Shown: positions 9,360-18,747, numbered from the stretch's first letter. The stretch: DNA of 64,000 nucleotides from Halomonas sp. TD01 (GCF_923868895.1 NZ_OV350343.1:1488001-1552000); one strand, 5' to 3'. The notes: generated by a model from the letters alone, not told the origin. A program made the numbers and translations.

Positions 9360-10890
9360 GAAAGCTTTCCTCGCTCAAGGCGTTGCGCCGCAGCAGAAAC
9401 GAGCTGCGATAGCGCTCTTCGCCGTAGCTCTGCTGTAGATGCGTCAGGGTACGGTGAACGAAAGGCAGGCCCAGTGAGTCTGCCCAGGCCAAGGGGCCGC
9501 GGGGATAGTTGACGCCAGCCTGCATGGCCAGGTCGCCATCCTGGGCGCTGCAAACACCTTGCAGTACGGCGTCGGCAGCTTCATTGGCGAGCATAGCCAC
9601 GGTGCGCAGTACCACCAGCCCCGGGGTGTCGGTTAGCCAAGTCACGTCCACCCCCAGGCGTTGGAAGAACGCCGTCGCCAGTTGACGAGCTTCGGGCGAT
9701 GTCATGTGGCTGGCAGCAAGCGCGATAGCGCTGGCGCTGCGGTAGTCCAGGCACAGGTCGAACAGGACCAGGGCGTCGAGCCCTTCATTGACCGCGCGCT
9801 CGGCGGCGCACCGCCCGTCGCTAAGGGCCAGCACCAGATCGCCCAGATATAAGCGAGGCGTGCCGTCTGACTGGAGTGATTCACGACGAGCTACGTCGAG
9901 CCCAGCTTCCTGGGCGCGTTCCAGCAGCGGAGCGATCACACCAGGGTCGCCCTGTACGACAAGTGCTGGTAGTTCCGCGTTTGCTGGTGCGGCAAACTTA
10001 GGCTGTGGCTTCGCAGTGTTTTCACCCGCGTAGTCAAAAAAGCCTTGGCCGGACTTACGCCCCAGGCGTCCGGCTTCCACCAGCGCTTGCTGTACTAAGG
10101 AAGGCTCGAAACGGGTATCGCCGTAGTAGGCATCGAACACCGAGCGGGTCACCGCGTAGTTAACGTCATGACCAATCAGATCCATTAGCTCGAAAGGCCC
10201 CATACGGAAGCCACCCGCCTGACGCAGCAGCGCATCTATCGTGGCGGCATCGCTGGCACCTTCCTGCAGCAGTCGTAGCCCTTCGGCATAGAATGGCCGT
10301 GCCACGCGGTTAACAATGAACCCAGGGGTGGAGCTGGCGTGTACCGCGACCTTGCCCCAGGCGCTAGCAGTGGCGTAAAGGGTTTCGGCAACGTCGGTGG
10401 TGGTCGCTAAACCCGACACCACTTCTACCAGCTTCATTACGGGGGCGGGGTTGAAGAAGTGCAGCCCCGCCATGCGTTCAGGGCGTTCAAGGTTCGCTGC
10501 AATGGAGGTGATCGATAGTGACGAGGTATTGCTGGCGAGCAAGGTATCCGGTGAGCATAACGCTTCGAGCTGCGCGAACACCTGACGTTTGATCTCAAGG
10601 TTCTCGACGATAGCTTCGATAACCAAGCGGCTGTCGGCCAAGGCATCGATAGCATCGGCGGGCTGCAGGCGAGCGACGATGTTATCCACATCGCCTTGGG
10701 TCATCTTGCCCTTGGCGACGCGCTTTTCCAGCTGGCGGCGAATGTTATCGATGCCTGCTTTGGCGGCACCCGGCTGATTGTCGTGCAAGACCACCGAGTG
10801 GCCAGCCTGGGCAGCAACCTGAGCAATACCGGCACCCATGGCACCTGCGCCAATCACACCAATAACGGCAGACGTGGGAAGGGCTGGCAT
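9352..10890 (-). CDS. paaH: PaaH: 3-hydroxyadipyl-CoA dehydrogenase
   Basis: NAD-dependent oxidation of 3-hydroxyadipyl-CoA. The 512-residue product has an N-terminal Rossmann domain (GVIGAGAMGAGIAQ at residue ~11), the active-site segment LHFFNPAPVMKLVEVV, and two C-terminal 3-hydroxyacyl-CoA dehydrogenase domains, as in long PaaH proteins. The start at 10888-10890 (MPALPTSAVIG) lies one base after the paaG stop (TGA-T-ATG); the frame is open further upstream, but that extension overlaps paaG and is not plausible. Confidence 0.95.
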   Translation of the reverse strand: MPALPTSAVIGVIGAGAMGAGIAQVAAQAGHSVVLHDNQPGAAKAGIDNIRRQLEKRVAKGKMTQGDVDNIVARLQPADAIDALADSRLVIEAIVENLEIKRQVFAQLEALCSPDTLLASNTSSLSITSIAANLERPERMAGLHFFNPAPVMKLVEVVSGLATTTDVAETLYATASAWGKVAVHASSTPGFIVNRVARPFYAEGLRLLQEGASDAATIDALLRQAGGFRMGPFELMDLIGHDVNYAVTRSVFDAYYGDTRFEPSLVQQALVEAGRLGRKSGQGFFDYAGENTAKPQPKFAAPANAELPALVVQGDPGVIAPLLERAQEAGLDVARRESLQSDGTPRLYLGDLVLALSDGRCAAERAVNEGLDALVLFDLCLDYRSASAIALAASHMTSPEARQLATAFFQRLGVDVTWLTDTPGLVVLRTVAMLANEAADAVLQGVCSAQDGDLAMQAGVNYPRGPLAWADSLGLPFVHRTLTHLQQSYGEERYRSSFLLRRNALSEESFHE

Positions 10891-10891
10891 A

Positions 10892-11683
10892 TCACTCTCC
10901 CTTGAAGGTGGGGCGACGTTTCTCGATAAAAGCGCTGACGCCTTCGCGGTAGTCTTCAGTGCGCCCGGCAAGGCGCTGCAGGTCGCGTTCCAGGTCGAGT
11001 TGCTCGTTGAAGCTGTTATCGCTGCTGGCATGCAGGGCGCGTTTGATCAGTGCCAAGCCGCGCGTCGGTTGAGTGGCTAGGTGGCGAGCCATGTTCATGG
11101 CTTCTTCCTGAAGCGCCTCATCATCGACGCAGCGCCAGATCATGCCCCACTGTTCGGCGGTCTCGGCGGGAAGCTTGTCGCCAAGCATTGCCAGCCCCTT
11201 GGCGCGCGCCATACCCACCAAGTTAGGCAGCGTCCAGGTGCCGCCGGAGTCTGGAATTAATCCAATCTTGCAGAAGGCCTGGATGAAGCTTGCCGAACGA
11301 GCAGCCAATACGATGTCGCAGGCCAGGGCGATGTTGGCGCCGGCACCTGCGGCCACGCCGTTCACCGCACAAATAGTCGGGAACGGCATATCTTTAAGGG
11401 CGCGCAGCATAGGGTTGTAGCGTTTTTCAAGCGACTCGCCGAGGTCGGGGGCTTGCTCGCCGGGCGCGACGCTGCGGTCGGAAAGATCCTGACCGGCGCA
11501 GAAGCCGCGGCCGTTGCCGGTCAGTAACAAAGCGCGAACGCTTGAGTCCTGGCGCACGGCCTTAAGTGCTTTGCGCATTTCAGCATGCATTTCAGTATTG
11601 AAGCTGTTCAGGCTGTCGGGGCGGTTCAGCGTGATACAGGCGACGCCATCTTCCACGGTGTAAAGCAGGGGCGCTTGGCTCAT
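10892..11683 (-). CDS. paaG: PaaG: ring-1,2-epoxyphenylacetyl-CoA isomerase (oxepin-CoA forming)
   Basis: Crotonase-fold isomerase that converts the epoxide to the oxepin. The 263-residue product agrees with the usual ~262. The oxyanion-hole segment NGVAAGAGANIALACD and the catalytic region KIGLIPDSGGTW, with the PaaG-typical Asp, are visible. The start at 11681-11683 (MSQAPLLYTVED) was chosen. An upstream extension to 11800 would run into paaF and lacks family similarity. It lies 16 bp after paaF. Confidence 0.95.
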   Translation of the reverse strand: MSQAPLLYTVEDGVACITLNRPDSLNSFNTEMHAEMRKALKAVRQDSSVRALLLTGNGRGFCAGQDLSDRSVAPGEQAPDLGESLEKRYNPMLRALKDMPFPTICAVNGVAAGAGANIALACDIVLAARSASFIQAFCKIGLIPDSGGTWTLPNLVGMARAKGLAMLGDKLPAETAEQWGMIWRCVDDEALQEEAMNMARHLATQPTRGLALIKRALHASSDNSFNEQLDLERDLQRLAGRTEDYREGVSAFIEKRRPTFKGE

Positions 11684-11699
11684 GGGTAATATCCTTGTG

Positions 11700-12473
11700 T
11701 CAGTGCCCTTGAAAAGTGGCAGGTCGTTTTTCTTGGAAGGCGCGAATGCCCTCTTCGCGGTCGGCGGTTCCCGCCAGTAAGGTGAACGCATGGCGTTCAA
11801 AGCGCAGGCCGGTGGCTAGGTCGGTATCCATTGCTTTGTGTAACGATTCCCGTGCCAAGCGCACGGCCAGCGGTGCCTTGGCGGCAATGCGTGTTGCAAT
11901 TGCCATGGCGCGCTCTAGCGTTAATTCGGGCTGGGTAATCTCGCTAATCAGGCCAGCTTCGAGGGCGTGGCGAGCGGAAATAGGCTCGCCGGTCAGCACC
12001 ATCTGGGTGGCCAGTGACTTACCCACCGCCCTAAGCAGACGCTGTGTGCCGCCAGCGCCTGGCATGATGCCCAGGTTGATTTCCGGTTGACCGAACAGGG
12101 CGTTTTCACCGGCGATGATGATGTCGGCATGCATAGCCAGCTCGCAGCCACCGCCCAACGCGTAGCCATTGACGGCGGCAATGATCGGTTTGCGAAAACG
12201 CGTAATGGTGGCCCAGTGGTGCTGGCGGGGATCTTCCAGCATGCCCACCAGATCGCGTTCAGCCATTTCGTTAATATCCGCACCGGCGGCGAACGCTTTC
12301 GCATTGCCGGTAATCACTACGGCGCGAACGTTGTTGTCACTATTAGCGTTGTTCAAGGTGTCGGCGAGCTCGCCGAGAAGTTGCGTATTAAGCGCATTCA
12401 GTGCTTCTGGACGATTCAGCGTGATGCATAAAACGCCTTCCTGGGGTGGGGTTATTTTTAGCGTAGTGGGCAT
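11700..12473 (-). CDS. paaF: PaaF: 2,3-dehydroadipyl-CoA hydratase
   Basis: Enoyl-CoA hydratase of the lower phenylacetate pathway. The 257-residue crotonase has NGYALGGGCELAMHAD (oxyanion hole) and FGQPEINLGIMPGAGGTQRL with both catalytic glutamates conserved. This is the canonical hydratase pattern, unlike the Asp pattern of PaaG next door. It is the first gene of the paaFGHIJK unit and is transcribed from the promoter at 12519-12546, divergent from paaN. Confidence 0.94.
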   Translation of the reverse strand: MPTTLKITPPQEGVLCITLNRPEALNALNTQLLGELADTLNNANSDNNVRAVVITGNAKAFAAGADINEMAERDLVGMLEDPRQHHWATITRFRKPIIAAVNGYALGGGCELAMHADIIIAGENALFGQPEINLGIMPGAGGTQRLLRAVGKSLATQMVLTGEPISARHALEAGLISEITQPELTLERAMAIATRIAAKAPLAVRLARESLHKAMDTDLATGLRFERHAFTLLAGTADREEGIRAFQEKRPATFQGH

Positions 12474-12518
12474 TTTTACCTCAGTTCGGCCTGTGGCGCA
12501 CAGGATGAATATCTGCCG

Positions 12519-12576
12519 AGTATAGGTTTATTTTGATACGCATCAATATTGTTTGGTTGTTATTAATGTGTCGCTT
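12519..12576 (-). promoter_or_regulatory. paaF promoter and related half-site
   Basis: On the minus strand: -35 TTGATG (12541-12546), 16-base spacer, -10 TATACT (12519-12524), the same geometry as the paaA promoter. AAGCGACAC (12568-12576) upstream matches the paaA half-site AAGTGACAC in 8 of 9 bases. The rest of the 368-bp divergent spacer (12474-12841) holds CTGTG-GCG-CACAG (12491-12503) and presumably the paaN promoter, which I could not fix. Confidence 0.65.
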
Positions 12577-12841
12577 GCTGTTGTTTTTGATAATTTATTC
12601 CTTTTTAACAACAGCTTGTCTGTGTTTTTAGCGAATGCAAGAGTGTTATTAGACCATGGTATGAAAGGCGGGCGCGTGGCTAAAAAAGTGATCTTTAGCC
12701 AGTATGCATCGAGTTTTTTGATCGTGGTAGGCTAATTCTTAAGCAAGCGGTGCCAGGGAAAGCGTTTGATGTTTTGTTACGGAAAAGATAGTCTTCTTGC
12801 CTATAGCGTATCAAAAAAATAAGTGAGTGCAGGAGCGCCCC

Positions 12842-14518
12842 ATGACGCAATCAGCGCAGCAGATGTTCGACCTTCATCGTGAGATTCTTGATCAGGCTGT
12901 CGACGCCATTTCTAGCCGTAATTTCTGGACGCCCTATCCAGAAAGCATGCGGAAATACCCTGAGGATGCCGTTAAAGCGGCGCCGTCGACATTCGAGTCA
13001 CTACTTAATCAGCCATTTACACTTAACGGTGTTGGCAGCACCCAGCAAGTGGGTGGCGAAGTGTCACCTTATGGTTTTGAACTCGGCATTACTTATGACC
13101 AGCCAAACCCCGACGAGCTGATAGCGGCCATGCAAGTAGCAATGCGTAACTGGCGGGATGCCGGGGCGCAAGCGCGCGTGGGGGTGTGTCTGGAAGTCCT
13201 GTCGCGCCTTAATGCCATGAGCCCAGAGATCGCCCAGGCAGTGATGCATACCAGCGGCCAGGGGCCGATGATGGCGTTTCAGGCCGGTGGTCCGCATGCT
13301 CAGGATCGCGGTCTTGAAGCCGTGGCGTACGCCTGGCAAGCAATGGCTCAGATTCCCGCTACCGCACAGTGGGTTAAGCCCCAGGGCAAGCATGATCCCA
13401 TTGTCATGGATAAGCGTTTTCACATCGTGCCGCGGGGTATCTCGTTGGTAGTGGCCTGCTCTACTTTTCCCACCTGGAATACTTATCCTGGCTTGTTTGC
13501 CAGTCTGGCGACGGGCAACCCCGTCATTCTTAAGCCGCACCCTGGCGCTATTTTGCCTGTGGCGATGACCGCACGGGTTGTTCAACAGGTACTGGAGGAA
13601 GCGGGCTTTGACCCTTGTCTGGTTAGCCTGGTACCCGACACTGTCGATGCGCCGCTGACGAAAACGCTGGCGCTTGACCCTGCGGTAAAGCTGATCGACT
13701 TCACCGGCTCCAATGCCTTCGGTGATTGGCTGATAGAGAACGCCACTCAGGCTCAGGTGTTCGCTGAGAAAGCCGGTGTCAACACGGTCATTATCGACAG
13801 CGTGGAAAACCTCAAAGCGGTCACGGCGAATCTTGCTTTCTCGCTGAGCCTTTATTCTGGACAGATGTGCACAACCCCTCAGGCTATTTATGTACCCAGA
13901 AACGGTATTGAAACAGCGGATGGCCATTTGAGTTTTGACGACGTGGCGGCAGCGCTTGCCAAAGCCGTCCAAGCGTTTCTGAGCGACAACGACCGAGCCT
14001 GTACGGTGCTGGGTACTCTCCAATCGATGGACACACAAGCTCGGATTGATAAGTGCCGTGGTTTGGGCGAAATAGCGTTGGATAGCGAGCCGCGAGCGCA
14101 CGCTCAGTTCCCCGACGCTCGTATTCACACGCCGCTTATCCTTAAGGTGGATGCAGAGCAGAAGGCTGCCTATAGTGAGGAGCGCTTCGGGCCCATCAGC
14201 TTTGTTATCGCGACTGAGAACACCGCGCATAGCATTGAGCTGGCGCGTGACGTGATTCGGGAAAAAGGCGCGATAACCCTAGGTGGCTATACGACTGATG
14301 AGGCAGTGGCCGAGCAGTTCGAAGAGCTGGCGATGGATGTGGCCGCTCCGCTTTCTCTGAATCTGGATGGGGGGATATTCGTCAACCAGTCGGCTGCTTT
14401 CAGTGACTTTCACGCCACAGGCGGTAATCCGGCGGCCAATGCTTCCCTATGTAACCAAGCCTTTGTCGCCAGTCGTTTCGTGGTGGTGCAAAGCCGTCGC
14501 CACAGCCAATCCAACTAA
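12842..14518 (+). CDS. paaN: PaaN: aldehyde-dehydrogenase-family phenylacetate degradation protein
   Basis: The 558-residue product is recognisable as the PaaN family, an aldehyde dehydrogenase relative found in many paa clusters. Its catalytic-cysteine segment is [10 protein letters not shown] (near residue 346), and FAEKAGVN replaces the usual ELGGK-type segment. The role is usually described as ring-opening or semialdehyde oxidation, but a full PaaZ is also present here, so its function in this genome is uncertain. AGGAG at 12831-12835 decides for the ATG at 12842 rather than the GTG at 12827. It is divergent from paaF and 11 bp upstream of paaY. Confidence 0.88.
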   Translation: MTQSAQQMFDLHREILDQAVDAISSRNFWTPYPESMRKYPEDAVKAAPSTFESLLNQPFTLNGVGSTQQVGGEVSPYGFELGITYDQPNPDELIAAMQVAMRNWRDAGAQARVGVCLEVLSRLNAMSPEIAQAVMHTSGQGPMMAFQAGGPHAQDRGLEAVAYAWQAMAQIPATAQWVKPQGKHDPIVMDKRFHIVPRGISLVVACSTFPTWNTYPGLFASLATGNPVILKPHPGAILPVAMTARVVQQVLEEAGFDPCLVSLVPDTVDAPLTKTLALDPAVKLIDFTGSNAFGDWLIENATQAQVFAEKAGVNTVIIDSVENLKAVTANLAFSLSLYSGQMCTTPQAIYVPRNGIETADGHLSFDDVAAALAKAVQAFLSDNDRACTVLGTLQSMDTQARIDKCRGLGEIALDSEPRAHAQFPDARIHTPLILKVDAEQKAAYSEERFGPISFVIATENTAHSIELARDVIREKGAITLGGYTTDEAVAEQFEELAMDVAAPLSLNLDGGIFVNQSAAFSDFHATGGNPAANASLCNQAFVASRFVVVQSRRHSQSN

Positions 14519-14529
14519 CGGAGAACGTG

Positions 14530-15144
14530 ATGCCTTACTATCGACTTGAAGGGGTGACGCCGGTGGTGCACCCGACGGCTTATGTTCACCCGACAGCGGT
14601 GTTGATCGGGGATGTGATTGTGGGCCCCGGCTGTTATGTGGGCCCCGGCGCGGTGATGCGCGGTGATTTCGGTCGCCTGGTGCTGGAAGAGGGCGCGAAC
14701 CTTCAGGATACCTGCGTGATGCACGGCTTTCCGGGCTGCGTCACTAAGGTCGAAAAGGATGGCCATATCGGCCACGGCGCGGTTTTGCATGGCTGCGTGA
14801 TTGGGCGTGATGCCATGGTCGGCATGAACGCTGTAGTGATGGACGGTGCTCACATTGCTGAGCGCTCTATTGTTGCGGCAGCAGCATTCGTCAAGGCAGG
14901 CTTCGAGTGTGAGCCACAGTCGCTGGTGATGGGGGCTCCTGCAAAGGTTAAACGGCCGCTGAGTGATGAGGAGTTTGCTTGGAAGCAACAGGGTACTCAA
15001 GAGTATCAGCGTTTAGTGACCCGTTGCCGTGACAGCTTGGAACCTTGTGAACCGCTGGCAGAACTTGATGCTGACCGGCCAACCTTGCTGGCCGGTGATA
15101 CACAACCTAAGCAGCAGACGCTGGATAAGTCGCCACAACCATGA
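14530..15144 (+). CDS. paaY: PaaY: gamma-carbonic-anhydrase-fold thioesterase of phenylacetate catabolism
   Basis: Left-handed beta-helix protein of 204 residues with the hexapeptide pattern ([38 protein letters not shown]) and the zinc-ligand histidines of the family ([17 protein letters not shown]). PaaY hydrolyses CoA adducts that would otherwise trap CoA, as a safety valve. GGAG at 14520-14523 places the start at the ATG at 14530 rather than the GTG directly before it. It is co-transcribed with paaN and converges on paaX with a single base between the stop codons. Confidence 0.93.
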   Translation: MPYYRLEGVTPVVHPTAYVHPTAVLIGDVIVGPGCYVGPGAVMRGDFGRLVLEEGANLQDTCVMHGFPGCVTKVEKDGHIGHGAVLHGCVIGRDAMVGMNAVVMDGAHIAERSIVAAAAFVKAGFECEPQSLVMGAPAKVKRPLSDEEFAWKQQGTQEYQRLVTRCRDSLEPCEPLAELDADRPTLLAGDTQPKQQTLDKSPQP

Positions 15145-15145
15145 A

Positions 15146-16072
15146 CTATTCCAGCCCGCCGAAGCGCTGGTAGAAGCTGGGGCCGGGGGCTGGTAATGGG
15201 CCTTCGGCAGTTTCTAGGTGCCTGTCTAGCCAGCGCTCTGCGCGCTCGTAGAGCAACCGATAGAGGTTGCGACAGAGCTGATGGGCATAGCGGCCTTCCC
15301 ACGCCGTAGGGAGCAGTTCGTCAGGCAGTAGGGGGTCACGTAATTGAACCTTGCGATACTCGTGAATCAGCAAAGTACGAGCAATGAAGCACTCTTCCTG
15401 CCCTAAATGGTTCTCTGCGTTGAGCGCATTCCACAGTGGGCGAAACTTAACCAGAAACCGCTGATACAGCTCGGCGAGTTCGTCGAGATTCCAGCTATCT
15501 CTGACCTGAAGGCGCAGCGGCTTACTGGTCATGGGCTCCATGGTTTGTGTCTGCATTACGATCGTGTCGTCGGCGGCATCAAGCTCTTGCAAGGCCACCA
15601 TGGTTTCCGCGCATGACAGCGTGGGATGTGCCAGAACGCCCTGAGCAAAACTACCAAAGCCGAGCCATTCAAGCTCATCACGAATTTGCTGGCGTCGATC
15701 TGCAGGCAGCTGCGTCAGCAGCGCCAACGTCCACTGGCCCGACCAGGGCGGCTGGGCACCGTGATAGACACGCTTGAAGGCTTGTTCAAAGCGGCGTCGC
15801 CCAGGGCCACTCAACCGGTAGTAGCTGCGACGACCGACCTTTTCACCGCGTAGCCAGGTTTCATGGGTCAGCCGGTAAACTGATGTACGCACCAGCCGCT
15901 CATTGATACCGATGGGCTCCACCAGTTTCGACAGACTGCCCAACCACACAGTACCGCCCCGCGGAACGATAGAGTCGCCATAGACGGTAATAATCAGTGA
16001 ACCGGCGCGAATTGGCCGACGCTTCTGGAAGTCATCAATAAGCGTAGCGACGCAGTCTTTAGCTGACGACAT
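15146..16072 (-). CDS. paaX: PaaX: phenylacetyl-CoA-responsive transcriptional repressor
   Basis: The 308-residue protein begins with a winged-helix domain (IRAGSLIITVYGDSIVPRGG, residues ~21-40) followed by the PaaX C-terminal domain (ERLVRTSVYRLTHETWL; LARTLLIHEYRKVQLRDP near residue 238). PaaX proteins block paa promoters until phenylacetyl-CoA binds. Here it probably controls the two minus-strand units and paaN-Y. Upstream, an inverted repeat ATCAC-N8-GTGAT (16150-16167) may be autoregulatory. Length and motifs are typical. Confidence 0.93.
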   Translation of the reverse strand: MSSAKDCVATLIDDFQKRRPIRAGSLIITVYGDSIVPRGGTVWLGSLSKLVEPIGINERLVRTSVYRLTHETWLRGEKVGRRSYYRLSGPGRRRFEQAFKRVYHGAQPPWSGQWTLALLTQLPADRRQQIRDELEWLGFGSFAQGVLAHPTLSCAETMVALQELDAADDTIVMQTQTMEPMTSKPLRLQVRDSWNLDELAELYQRFLVKFRPLWNALNAENHLGQEECFIARTLLIHEYRKVQLRDPLLPDELLPTAWEGRYAHQLCRNLYRLLYERAERWLDRHLETAEGPLPAPGPSFYQRFGGLE

Positions 16073-16610
16073 GGTGAATGTTGATTCCCTTTGCGATGAT
16101 GTTGTCGCTAAAAACGACAGAAAATATAGCCAATATAGAAGATTATCGTATCACGTTTTTTTGTGATTTGGCCTGCAGGGTTATCAGTGAATCATGAAGA
16201 ACGATTCAGTATCGCGTAGGTCGTTGACGCTAGCATTTCGTTGCGGCTTCTTATGAAGATATGACACTAATTTCAATGGTTGCTTACGCAACCCCTGCTA
16301 TACTCCCCCGGTTTTAAAAAAATAGAGTTTCTTGGTGCCTTTTCGGCCTTTCTTAGCCCACATGATGTGCTGCTAGGCCTTGGCTGTCGTTTGAAGGAAA
16401 ATGAAGTATTTCCTGAAAATAAAATAAAAAGAAGCAGTTATAGGCTTGCACGCCGTCGGCCATGTTTATTGGAAGTTACTTCCATTTTTAAAGCGCTGAT
16501 GTATCTAGAGAGGAGGATTGTTGATATTTATTAAATACGCAACGAAGTAATAGAGAAAGCATAGTGAAAACGCCAGAAAACTTAAAAAAATAACTACAGG
16601 AATGGTTGAA
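16073..16610. other. Gene-free spacer upstream of paaX and the AmiS-like gene
   Basis: 538 bp. Near paaX it has ATCAC-N8-GTGAT (16150-16167) and a TATATT that may be the paaX -10. The rest is AT-rich; the one open frame of 84 codons (16280-16534) has no ribosome-binding site or recognisable similarity. Confidence 0.45.
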
Positions 16611-17129
16611 ATGATTTTAGGTCTTACCTTGCTATATGTCGGAGCAGTTCTTTTTGTGAATGGGATATGGCTTCTAGGCAAAATTGGTGACAAAGAGGTA
16701 TCAGTCATCAACATAATGGTTGGCGTATTGAGCTTTATTATTGCTGTCTATTTGATTTTTCGAGAGCCTAATAATCCTGCTGCGATTAGTACGGGGGCAT
16801 TTACCTTGCTATTTGCTTTTACTTATCTTTGGGTTGGTGCTAACCAGTTTTTAAAGGCGGATGGAATAGGGCTTGGATGGTTCTGCTTTTTTGTTAGTAT
16901 TACGGCCGCGTTTGTTGGGGTGAACTCTATCGCTGATATAGGACTCAACTTTGAGCTGTGGAATACACTTAGCTGGTTTGCATGGTCTGCTTTGTGGTTC
17001 AGTTTTTTCTGCCTGCTAGCGTTGGCGAAAAAAATACAGCGCTCAGTCGCAATTTACACGCTCTTTTGCGCTGTTTTTACAGGTTGGATTCCTGGCGTTA
17101 TGATACTGTTGGGCATAATCAATACATAA
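16611..17129 (+). CDS. AmiS/UreI-family urea/amide channel
   Basis: The 172-residue integral membrane protein has about six hydrophobic segments. It begins MILGLTLLYVGAVLFVNGIW, the characteristic AmiS/UreI opening, followed by KEVSVINIMVG and FTYLWVGANQF. The family forms hexameric channels for urea or short-chain amides. CAGGA at 16597-16601 favours the ATG at 16611; an ATG at 16602 is in frame but too close to that site. No amidase or urease gene is adjacent, so the substrate and partner are unknown. The stretch is AT-rich compared with the paa island. Confidence 0.85.
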   Translation: MILGLTLLYVGAVLFVNGIWLLGKIGDKEVSVINIMVGVLSFIIAVYLIFREPNNPAAISTGAFTLLFAFTYLWVGANQFLKADGIGLGWFCFFVSITAAFVGVNSIADIGLNFELWNTLSWFAWSALWFSFFCLLALAKKIQRSVAIYTLFCAVFTGWIPGVMILLGIINT

Positions 17130-17260
17130 CAGTTCGTTACTAAACGTAAATAATACTGAAAAATATTTTGAGAACGTCCACATTGAGAAATCACGCGGTA
17201 TATAATCGCTAAATGGCTGCGCCTATTTATGAGCACGCTTGCCATGCTGCAGTAGCGCTC

Positions 17261-17290
17261 TTGACATGTTTTACCGTGCTATCAGTATAT
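17261..17290 (+). promoter_or_regulatory. Candidate sigma70 promoter of mvaT
   Basis: TTGACA (17261-17266), 18-base spacer, GTATAT (17285-17290), about 35 bases before the mvaT start. The -35 is consensus. Confidence 0.55.
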
Positions 17291-17324
17291 GGCGAAGAAA
17301 TTAAAAAATCATGGAGATGAAAAC

Positions 17325-17708
17325 ATGGCATCAGTACTGAGCGACTACATCAAAAAAGAGCAGATGTTAAAGCAGCTACAGGAAGAGCTGCAAGCGCTTG
17401 AAAGTAATAGTGAGTTGAAGAAAGAGCTGGAGTTCAAGGAGAAACTACAAGCTCTCATGACAGAGCATGGCAAGTTAGTCCGCGACGTATGCGAAATGCT
17501 TGATCCATCATATCGTTCCTCATCAGTTAAAGGCACCAAGATAAGCAGTACCGATGGTCGCAAAAAGCGTCCTTTAAAGGTATATAAGAACCCGCACACA
17601 GGGGAAGTCGTCGAAACGCGTGGCGGCAACCATAACGTCATTAAAGAGTGGAAAGCTGAGTTTGGCAATGAAGAAGTGGTCAGTTGGGTCGTAGAAGAAC
17701 GAGCCTAA
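17325..17708 (+). CDS. mvaT: MvaT/MvaU-family H-NS-like nucleoid protein
   Basis: The 127-residue xenogeneic silencer of the MvaT family has an N-terminal coiled coil for oligomerisation (MASVLSDYIKKEQMLKQL through LKKELEFKEKL). A linker follows, then the C-terminal DNA-binding module with KVYKNPHTGEVVETRGGNH and IKEWKAEFG, closely matching the Pseudomonas MvaT signature. GGAG at 17313-17316 selects the ATG at 17325 over an in-frame one at 17289. It has its own promoter (17261-17290) and is monocistronic. It probably binds AT-rich DNA genome-wide. Confidence 0.92.
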   Translation: MASVLSDYIKKEQMLKQLQEELQALESNSELKKELEFKEKLQALMTEHGKLVRDVCEMLDPSYRSSSVKGTKISSTDGRKKRPLKVYKNPHTGEVVETRGGNHNVIKEWKAEFGNEEVVSWVVEERA

Positions 17709-17721
17709 TATGTTCACTCGT

Positions 17722-17746
17722 CGCTCGCTTGGTTACTCCGCGAGCG
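17722..17746 (+). terminator. Possible terminator hairpin after mvaT
   Basis: CGCTCGC (17722-17728) pairs with GCGAGCG (17740-17746), 13 bases after the mvaT stop. It is followed by a weak AT stretch rather than a T run. Confidence 0.45.
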
Positions 17747-17846
17747 GCGAATATTTACTACCTGCCAATACTCCCTGTATCTTTATTAAGCCGTTATGTT
17801 TCTCTATGCTTACCTTGCAAAGCTCGTCACGCACTAGGAGTGAATG

Positions 17847-18257
17847 ATGAAAAAAACGTGGCTAGGTTATTTAAGTTTAGCGGCAACCGCTGGGATTTTG
17901 TTGCTACCGGTAGCGCACGCAGCAGAAAGGTTGTGCGAGGACAAAAAGAGTGTCTTACGACAACAGCTTGAACAAGCCCAAGCACACGATAATCACCATC
18001 GTGTTCGAGGGTTGCAGCGTGCGTTGCAATCCATTGAAGAGAATTGCACGAATGAGCAAGTTCTTGCAGAGTCTGCCGAAGAGGTGCGGGAGAGCCAGGA
18101 AGAGGTACGTGAGCGTGAGTTAGCGCTTGAGGAGGCTCTTAGAGAGGGCGACGAAGATGATATTCAGAAACGACGTGAAAAATTAGAAGAAGAAGTGCGT
18201 GAGCTTGAAGAGCACACTCAGGAACTCAATTCACTGCAGCACCGTATCAACGAATAA
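17847..18257 (+). CDS. DUF1090-family periplasmic coiled-coil protein
   Basis: The 136-residue product has a signal peptide (MKKTWLGYLSLAATAGILLL, cleavage probably after AHA). The mature part starts ERLCEDKKSVLRQQLEQAQ, which matches the DUF1090/YqjC pattern with two cysteines (LCED, ENCTNEQ). The rest is a strongly charged heptad-like helix (EEVRESQEEVRERELALEE). The function of the family is unknown. AGGAG at 17836-17840 fits the second of two adjacent ATGs (17847) better than the first (17844). Confidence 0.82.
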   Translation: MKKTWLGYLSLAATAGILLLPVAHAAERLCEDKKSVLRQQLEQAQAHDNHHRVRGLQRALQSIEENCTNEQVLAESAEEVRESQEEVRERELALEEALREGDEDDIQKRREKLEEEVRELEEHTQELNSLQHRINE

Positions 18258-18747
18258 TCTGCACGAGGCTTCATTGCCTAGCCGCAAAATCGGCGTTCAT
18301 TCCAGTCAGCATCTTTTTAATATCGATGAAATGCTGACAGCTGGCAGCGCTTTTTCATCTCTAGCATTACCTGCATTTATCCCTTCCTCCATAAGTTTTG
18401 AATCTTGCATCAATGGCTCAGATCTAAGCACATCGTTGCTGGACTAGGCCTTAGCATCGTCCTCGCGTTTCTAAGCAAGCATGTGTTGCAAGCAGTGATA
18501 CTCAATCAATGAGTGTGACGTCGCCCCATTGTAAGGTCTTCTTTTTATTGCCCCGTAGCTGTGACGAATGAGTTGCGGCTAACTTTTTGTATAACTGAGG
18601 TAGCTTTTGTACAAGTTTATGGTTTTTAATGATGAGAACTATCTGCTTCGTGCAACTGCAATTCAGCGGTGGTAACAGAGACGCCGCCGAGCTTGGGCGG
18701 GGTGCGAGAAAACTCACGTTTTTAAAGATAAAAAGGTGCTCTAAGAG
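18258..18747. other. Gene-free spacer before ovoA
   Basis: 490 bp between the DUF1090 gene and ovoA. Short open frames on both strands have no ribosome-binding sites or recognisable similarity. I see no strong hairpin. It probably includes the ovoA promoter. Confidence 0.4.

Noticed and set aside
10891..11031. N-terminal extension of PaaH upstream of 10890
   Set aside because: It would overlap the paaG coding end, and the family start MPALPTSAVIGVIGAG fits position 10890.
12553..12735. 60-codon frame in the paaF-paaN spacer
   Set aside because: It overlaps the promoter region, lacks a ribosome-binding site and shows no conserved-looking pattern.
13064..14230. Long minus-strand open frame of 388 codons opposite paaN
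   Set aside because: Its product is rich in Arg, His and Gly with no family pattern, and the plus-strand PaaN frame explains the sequence.
16280..16534. 84-codon plus-strand frame upstream of the AmiS-like gene
   Set aside because: No ribosome-binding site, no recognisable similarity and atypical composition; considered chance.
18502..18717. 71-codon minus-strand frame before ovoA
   Set aside because: No start signal and low-complexity Ser/Leu/Lys content; probably spurious.
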